Below the pieces are notes generated by a model. It was given only the letters and a program-made list of their open reading frames with translations. It searched no databases and was not told where the DNA came from. Of a DNA stretch of 64,000 bases, positions 59,711 to 64,000 are shown one piece after another. The position numbers were made by a program, and so were the translations under genes. How positions within the stretch are numbered: the stretch's first letter is position 1; each line of letters starts with the position of its first letter. Source of the DNA: Brevibacillus brevis (GTDB lineage Bacteria > Bacillota > Bacilli > Brevibacillales > Brevibacillaceae); NCBI RefSeq assembly GCF_001039275.2, contig NZ_CP030117.1:986001-1050000 (forward strand), read 5' to 3'.

Positions 59711-60418
59711 CTAACACCTCACATGTTTCCGTTTGAAGCCGAGCTGACCTTTCGTTACTGCCTTTTGAATATTATCGAAAGCGTTTAGGAACTTGCTCTT
59801 TGCTTTGTCTTTTTGGACTTCTACAGGCCCTACTGCCTTCGCGATTTCGAACGCCTTATCGTGAAGGGGCAAATAAGAAGTCCCCACGGTGTAAATAAAA
59901 TGATTCATAGCGTATTTCGTTCGTTCGGGAGAATCGTGAATCGTATTTTTCACAGTTTCAAGCATGTTGGCAATTTTGCTTTCGGAAAATTCACGATCTG
60001 GGCGATTACCCAAAAGCCAGCAGTAACAACTCCAGCCAGCAGACATTCTGAGCTCTTCGCCGCTCGTGATCCAGTGATCGGCAACTTCTTGGGCAATATC
60101 TGCTTCAGATAAGGTTACTGCAACCACATAGTCGGAGAGCATATAAAAATAAGCTGAATCCATCCACCGATCAAAATCTGCCTTGGTCATTGCTTTTGGG
60201 TCTGCGATCACACCGGCAAAGTACATAGCGTCGTAGTTCCCGGTAGCGTAAAGCTGCTCAGCCAAGGGTTGATTGATCTTGATTTTTCTCGCCATGGGCT
60301 TCATAGCGCCTGTAGCCACGCCAAAAAGTGGTTCGTGAGCACCATTGGATAGATAAATTTTCTTGGTTCGTTCCTTGCCGAGAGCTTCAAGCTCTTGCAT
60401 GACTGTTTCTAAATCCAT
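59711..60418 (-). CDS. AlkD-like DNA alkylation repair protein (HEAT-like)
   Basis: A 235-residue all-helical protein: VMQELEALGKERTKKIYLSNGAHEPLFGV, GVATGAMKPMARKIKINQPLAEQLYATGNYDAMYFAGVIADP, MTKADFDRWMDSAYFYMLSDYVVAVTLSEA, MSAGWSCYCWLLGNRPD. This is the DNA-alkylation-repair (AlkD) family, HEAT-like repeats that remove bulky alkylated bases without flipping them. ATG 60418. The C-terminal part is truncated relative to no clear standard. It adds to the glycosylase at 772 as a second alkylation-repair gene in the window. Confidence 0.85.
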   Translation of the reverse strand: MDLETVMQELEALGKERTKKIYLSNGAHEPLFGVATGAMKPMARKIKINQPLAEQLYATGNYDAMYFAGVIADPKAMTKADFDRWMDSAYFYMLSDYVVAVTLSEADIAQEVADHWITSGEELRMSAGWSCYCWLLGNRPDREFSESKIANMLETVKNTIHDSPERTKYAMNHFIYTVGTSYLPLHDKAFEIAKAVGPVEVQKDKAKSKFLNAFDNIQKAVTKGQLGFKRKHVRC

Positions 60419-60484
60419 CGAATATCACTTCTTTCATTGTTTTCACTACTATACAAACACCAAAAAGGATTGACGATATTATTA

Positions 60485-60535
60485 GTGATTATTATAATAA
60501 CTACCATAAAACGTAGAGGTTATTATAATCATCAC
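60485..60535 (+). promoter_or_regulatory. Inverted repeat operator before the TrmB-type gene
   Basis: GTGATTATTATAATAAC (60485-60501) and GTTATTATAATCATCAC (60519-60535) are inverted copies, differing at one or two bases. Each half contains a palindromic TTATTATAATAA-type core. A third copy, GTTATCATAATAAC, lies before azlC. Confidence 0.65.
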
Positions 60536-60572
60536 GCAAGACTAAAGTTAATATGAAAAGTGGTGGCTTTCT

Positions 60573-61382
60573 TTGGATGAAATCTATAAAGAACTTCAGA
60601 AATTGGGATTTTCACAATATGAATGCAAAGCATATATCGGGCTTCTGAAGCAGTCTCCTATAACTGGATATGAGATTAGTAAAAGATCGGGTGTACCTCG
60701 TTCCATGATTTATGAGGTATTAGGGAAATTGTTAGATAAAGGAGCCGTTTATACGGTACCATCTGAGCCTTTGACCTACTCTCCTTTGCCAGCTAAAGAA
60801 TTAATCACGCGATTGCGTAATTCCTTCGAGCAATCATTTGATTATCTTGAAAGAAATTTATCTGCATTAGAAAGTGAACAGCAAGTAGACGTGGTTCGAC
60901 GCATTAGTAGTGATGAACTGGTTATCACAGAAATGGTCGACATGATAAACAAAGCCCGAGAAGAAATATGGTTATCGATTTGGCAACCACAGATTTCTTT
61001 TATTAAACAGGATGTAGATAAGCGTGTAGAAGAGGGCGTTCCTGTGTTTTCCATTTTGTTTGGAGCACCCGATACCGAGATAGGCTCAACCACTCATCAT
61101 GATTACATGTCTCCTAAAGTAGCAGAGGAACGTATGAGTGGTCGTTTAACGATTGTCTCCCGGGACAATGAAGAAGTATTAATAGCAAATTTCGCTCCAA
61201 ATTCTGCTGCATGGGCTATAAAAACACAAGACCCAGCACTTGTATTAGTAGCAATGGAGTACATCAGGCACGACATAATGTTTGCGCAATTAGTTAAGGA
61301 AATTGGCTCCGAGAAAGCCGAAGCTCTCTGGATTAACCATCCTGACCTGTTCCACGTAGTTACAGGAAAACGGTTCAAGTAA
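60573..61382 (+). CDS. TrmB-family transcriptional regulator
   Basis: A 269-residue regulator: winged helix at the N-terminus (LQKLGFSQYECKAYIGLLKQSPITGYEISKRSGVPRSMIYEVLGKLLDKGAVY) and a C-terminal TrmB sugar/effector-binding-like domain (IWLSIWQPQISFIKQDVDKRVEEGVPVFSILFG). TrmB proteins are mostly archaeal, but Bacillota homologs exist. It starts at TTG 60573 with GTGGTGG upstream. The gene is preceded by an inverted repeat, and a half-site of the same kind lies before azlC 83 bases downstream of its stop, so it is probably autoregulated and controls azlCD. Confidence 0.86.
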   Translation: MDEIYKELQKLGFSQYECKAYIGLLKQSPITGYEISKRSGVPRSMIYEVLGKLLDKGAVYTVPSEPLTYSPLPAKELITRLRNSFEQSFDYLERNLSALESEQQVDVVRRISSDELVITEMVDMINKAREEIWLSIWQPQISFIKQDVDKRVEEGVPVFSILFGAPDTEIGSTTHHDYMSPKVAEERMSGRLTIVSRDNEEVLIANFAPNSAAWAIKTQDPALVLVAMEYIRHDIMFAQLVKEIGSEKAEALWINHPDLFHVVTGKRFK

Positions 61383-61416
61383 TTTGAACCGTATTTTCTT
61401 TCACTTTTTCATAGTA

Positions 61417-61430
61417 GTTATCATAATAAC
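61417..61430 (+). promoter_or_regulatory. TrmB-type operator before azlC
   Basis: GTTATCATAATAAC is almost a perfect palindrome and matches the core of both arms of the repeat at 60485-60535. It sits 35 bases before the azlC start. Confidence 0.55.
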
Positions 61431-61464
61431 TCCCTGAATATAAATCAGGATAAGGAGGGATAAA

Positions 61465-62199
61465 ATGGGTCTAGCGAATGACCAAATCGAAACGGTGGCA
61501 GATTCAAGAGATAAGGATACTTTTCTCCAAGGTGTAAAGGATTGTGTCCCTACGTTGCTGGGTTATTTAAGTATTGGATTCGCTGCTGGTGTTATCGAAA
61601 GGACAGCGGGTCTTAGTATAGCTGAGATAGCCTTGATTAGTTTAATTCTTTATGCTGGCTCAGCCCAATTTATCGCTGCTGGAATGATGGCAGCAAGTAG
61701 TTCGATTACCACCATTATTATTACGATTTTCTTTGTTAATCTTCGGCATCTTTTACTTAGTGCAGCTCTAGCACCATATTTTCGGCATCTTTCTCCGCTT
61801 AGGAACATGCTAGTAGGGTCGCTACTTACCGATGAGTCGTTTGGTGTTGCCATCAACGAAGCTGCAAAAAAGAACTACATTAGTGAAAAATGGATGCACG
61901 GTCTAAATATAACGGCTTATTTAAACTGGTGCGCAGCCAATATAGCCGGAGCATTCTTCGGACAATGGATTTCAAATCCTGAAACATTAGGTTTGGATTT
62001 TGCCTTGACCGCGATGTTTATTGGACTTCTGGTACTTTCGATGTTAAGTCGAAAGAAAATGAAACGTGATGTGGTTGTTGCGATAATTGCAGTTGTTATT
62101 GCTGTGGGAACCAGTTCCATGTTGTCTGGCAGCATGGGAGTTATCGTTGCGACAATTTTGGCTTCAACAATAGGGATGGTGATAGAAAAATGGAAGTAA
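61465..62199 (+). CDS. azlC: AzlC-family branched-chain amino acid exporter subunit
   Basis: A 244-residue membrane protein with about six to seven spans. Family stretches: GVKDCVPTLLGYLSIGFAAGVIERTAGLS, ILYAGSAQFIAAGMM, FFVNLRHLLLSAALAPYFRHL and LTDESFGVAINEA. AzlC with AzlD forms an exporter for branched-chain amino acids and their analogues (4-azaleucine in Bacillus). ATG 61465 follows AGGAGGGATAAA. It overlaps azlD by ten bases. Confidence 0.94.
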   Translation: MGLANDQIETVADSRDKDTFLQGVKDCVPTLLGYLSIGFAAGVIERTAGLSIAEIALISLILYAGSAQFIAAGMMAASSSITTIIITIFFVNLRHLLLSAALAPYFRHLSPLRNMLVGSLLTDESFGVAINEAAKKNYISEKWMHGLNITAYLNWCAANIAGAFFGQWISNPETLGLDFALTAMFIGLLVLSMLSRKKMKRDVVVAIIAVVIAVGTSSMLSGSMGVIVATILASTIGMVIEKWK

Positions 62200-62522
62200 G
62201 ATTGGATGTTTTTTTGATGATTGTAGGAGCAGCTCTTGTTACATTCATCCCTAGAGTCCTTCCTCTTATGGTACTGAGTCGTTTTCAATTACCGGAGTGG
62301 GCAACACGATGGTTAAGCTATGTCCCCATATCTGTTATGGCTGCTCTAGTAGCTCAAGAAATATTTAAAAATGGTGAAAAGGCTTCTCTTTCTATTAATA
62401 ATGTTGAACTTTTAGCAGCCATACCAACCTTTTTCATTGCGATAAAAACACGTAGTTTATTGGTAACTGTACTCGCAGGCATTATTGTCGTGATGGTATT
62501 ACGTTTTTTGTTTCCATCTTGA
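62190..62522 (+). CDS. azlD: AzlD-family exporter small subunit
   Basis: A 110-residue membrane protein with four spans. Family pattern: LVTFIPRVLPLMVLSRFQLPEWATRWLSYVPISVMAALVAQEIF and a C-terminal IPTFFIAIKTRSLLVTVLAGIIVVMVLRFL. ATG 62190 overlaps azlC, so translation is coupled. Partner of AzlC. Confidence 0.93.
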   Translation: MEVRLDVFLMIVGAALVTFIPRVLPLMVLSRFQLPEWATRWLSYVPISVMAALVAQEIFKNGEKASLSINNVELLAAIPTFFIAIKTRSLLVTVLAGIIVVMVLRFLFPS

Positions 62523-62628
62523 TCGCTTCAAGATGTTCATATGATTTCCGTTTTCTTCCCTGACCATAACTGTCAGTGGAGTTGTTTTACAATTCATTTG
62601 TACATGACTTTACAGGGAGGGAATCACT

Positions 62629-63210
62629 TTGAAGGAAGTGTTGATTTTTATTACGGATGGTTTTGCGGATTGGGAGGCAAGTTACGTCAGCTCAGAGCTG
62701 AACAAACCTGGTACAGGGTATCGCGTAAAGACAATCGCCATTGATCAGGAGCCTAAAGTTTCGATGGGTGGTTTAACGGTCCTTCCCGATTATAGCGTAA
62801 ACGAATTCAATCCGAATGTAGATATCGCCATGTTAATCATACCTGGCGGAACGGGATGGAGAGAAGAGAAGAATCAGCAAGCAAAAGTAATGGTTGAGTA
62901 CTGTGTGAGCAGGGATATTCCTGTCGCAGCCATCTGTGATGCTACGACTTTTTTGGGGAATCACGGATTTTTGGACAATCATAGACATACAGGCAATACG
63001 TTAGCTTATTTGAAGGAAGGAGCTCCGAACTACAGAGGAGATCAACATTATGTAGAGGGTCAGTCAATCTGGGACGAGAATCTCATCACTGCGAATGGAA
63101 GCGGTGCATTGGAGTTTTCAAGACATATTTTGGAGAGATTGGGCGTTTTGGAAGGCGATGAATTGAATCAATGGTACGAATTATTTAAAAAGGGCTACTT
63201 TCCCTCCTAA
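62629..63210 (+). CDS. DJ-1/PfpI-family protein
   Basis: A 193-residue class I glutamine-amidotransferase-like protein. Start VLIFITDGFADWEASYVSSEL; strand TVLPDYSVNEFNPNVDIAMLIIPGGTGW; nucleophile elbow IPVAAICDATTFLGNHGFLD with the reactive cysteine. Resembles YoaZ-type proteins of stress response; glyoxalase or protease activity is not certain. It starts at TTG 62629, after GGGAGGGAATCAC. Confidence 0.87.
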   Translation: MKEVLIFITDGFADWEASYVSSELNKPGTGYRVKTIAIDQEPKVSMGGLTVLPDYSVNEFNPNVDIAMLIIPGGTGWREEKNQQAKVMVEYCVSRDIPVAAICDATTFLGNHGFLDNHRHTGNTLAYLKEGAPNYRGDQHYVEGQSIWDENLITANGSGALEFSRHILERLGVLEGDELNQWYELFKKGYFPS

Positions 63211-63227
63211 TATTTTGGCTTGATAGG

Positions 63228-63271
63228 AAAGCACGAAAGCATACATGCTTGGGTGCTTTCCTATTTTTTTT
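63228..63271 (+). terminator. Terminator after the DJ-1/PfpI gene
   Basis: GGAAAGCAC / GTGCTTTCC, with an inner AAGCATACATGCTT pairing, followed by TATTTTTTTT. Confidence 0.83.
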
Positions 63272-63275
63272 ATTT

Positions 63276-63845
63276 TCATACTGTACTAAGCCGTAATTCA
63301 TAAAAATACTGCACAATTGGATGCTTTAACTTCATCTTCTCGGACATATTTAAAATCCTCTTTTTTCCTACCCTTCTGTCCACCAAGGCTAGAATATTCA
63401 ATAAGATATCATTGCTCTCTATGCTTTCCTCTATAGAAGTAGATAAAAACTTATTAGCCACAACGATAAAATTTGATTTACTTAATGATGCCTGTGCTGA
63501 CAAAAGCTCCTTTGCATATTCTGATATTTTTCTATTTCTTGCCATTACTTTTAGGCGATCCTCCGGAACGATTCCCTTGGTATCTTTTCTGACTGCTTCA
63601 ATTTCTTCATTGCTGATAGGAATTTGGATATCTGAATCATTCTTAATTTCCTGCTCCGTCTGATACCATCTGATTGAGCTAGTTATATCACTCATATTAA
63701 GTACGTTCTTTTTATCTACGGCAATATAACAAATTCCAGATTTATCAGGTAAATAGCGGTAACCGGTTGCACGGTATTCGACCCTTCCATATAACGCAGG
63801 ACAGAGAAAGCTCTCCAGTTGTTTTTTCAATTTACTCCAGGACAT
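63276..63845 (-). CDS. SF0329-family protein (uncharacterised)
   Basis: A 189-residue cytoplasmic protein. The start MSWSKLKKQLESFLCPALYGRVEYRATGYRYLPDKSGICYIAVDKKNVLNMSD fits the so-called SF0329 family, which is uncharacterised; the C-terminal half is helical (KDTKGIVPEDRLKVMARNRKISEYAKELLSAQASLS, IVQYFYELRLSTV). ATG 63845 has AGGAGG only four to five bases ahead; a start 21 bases earlier is possible. SF0329 members are often near toxin or phage genes; none is visible here. Nothing else is annotated to the window end (63846-64000), which likely holds its promoter. Confidence 0.7.
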   Translation of the reverse strand: MSWSKLKKQLESFLCPALYGRVEYRATGYRYLPDKSGICYIAVDKKNVLNMSDITSSIRWYQTEQEIKNDSDIQIPISNEEIEAVRKDTKGIVPEDRLKVMARNRKISEYAKELLSAQASLSKSNFIVVANKFLSTSIEESIESNDILLNILALVDRRVGKKRILNMSEKMKLKHPIVQYFYELRLSTV

Positions 63846-64000
63846 GTATCCTCCTAAGGTTATCATCTCACTTTGTAGCGATTTTACATGATTCGTTCCT
63901 GCTCGTGAACCTTCTAAAGCTACGATTTCTACTTAATCAATATTCTTCCTCTCCGTTTCTGTTACATTCTGCAGAAAATCAATTAGAAGCAACAAAGGTT

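Noticed and set aside
1..64000. CRISPR arrays, tRNA or rRNA genes, integrases, insertion sequences, prophage genes
   Set aside because: None seen on either strand; the only sign of gene exchange is the AT-rich toxin tip and the methyltransferase island.

Overview
The window looks like chromosomal DNA of a Gram-positive, spore-former-type Bacillota of the Brevibacillus/Paenibacillaceae kind. I infer this from strong AGGAGG-type ribosome-binding sites, lipobox lipoproteins, many two-component and ECF sigma loci, GTG/TTG starts, the futalosine menaquinone genes and the mixture of Bacillus-like families. No rRNA, tRNA, CRISPR array, integrase or insertion sequence was recognised. Genes are on both strands in short operons separated by clear hairpin-plus-T terminators.

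Layout. 1-7.2 kb: end of a proline dehydrogenase gene, an AlkA-type DNA glycosylase, a BrnQ branched-chain amino acid carrier, an OmpR/histidine-kinase pair, a Ser/Thr-rich lipoprotein and an S66 peptidase. 7.2-9.4 kb (minus): DinB protein, GNAT acetyltransferase, then a 15-residue leader peptide and SD-masking hairpin in front of an EamA transporter. 9.4-11 kb: thioesterase under a FadR-like site, a coiled-coil protein and a HAD hydrolase. 11-15.7 kb: an ABC transporter with two tiny paralogous membrane proteins, divergent from a two-component system. 16.4-24.3 kb: a secreted PPC-domain protein and a 1819-residue RHS/YD-repeat polymorphic toxin with an AT-rich tip and a candidate immunity gene. 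24.4-33.2 kb: YitT, AHSA1, DUF2625, EutH, a cold-shock protein, nitroreductase, VOC protein, methyltransferase, mqnB-mqnD and Cu/Zn SOD.

33.3-39 kb is an iron block: a two-component system followed by a ferric-iron ABC importer with a strong Fur box. 39-44.3 kb: FrnE-like DsbA protein, an odd TTG-start small protein, and a YcdB-type protein with an ECF sigma factor and its membrane anti-sigma partner. A second ECF/anti-sigma pair lies at 50.1-51.7 kb. 44.3-50 kb holds an oxidoreductase with a divergent WYL regulator, acetyltransferases, an aminoglycoside nucleotidyltransferase-like gene and a SUFU protein. The acetyltransferase at 48.2 kb is preceded by two overlapping leader ORFs with consensus ribosome-binding sites. 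At 51.8-54.1 kb the two ends of a decayed two-component operon flank an AT-rich TylF-type methyltransferase gene. 54-64 kb: a secreted four-repeat protein, TatD, a short DUF1259 protein, a MacB-like ABC exporter, an AlkD-like protein, a TrmB regulator with matching operators in front of itself and of azlCD, a DJ-1/PfpI protein and an SF0329-type protein.

The best candidates for something undescribed are the two translational-attenuation leaders (8.2-8.35 kb and 48.05-48.21 kb), the RHS toxin tip with its neighbour, and the four-repeat secreted protein. All family assignments come from reading the translations; none was checked against a database.
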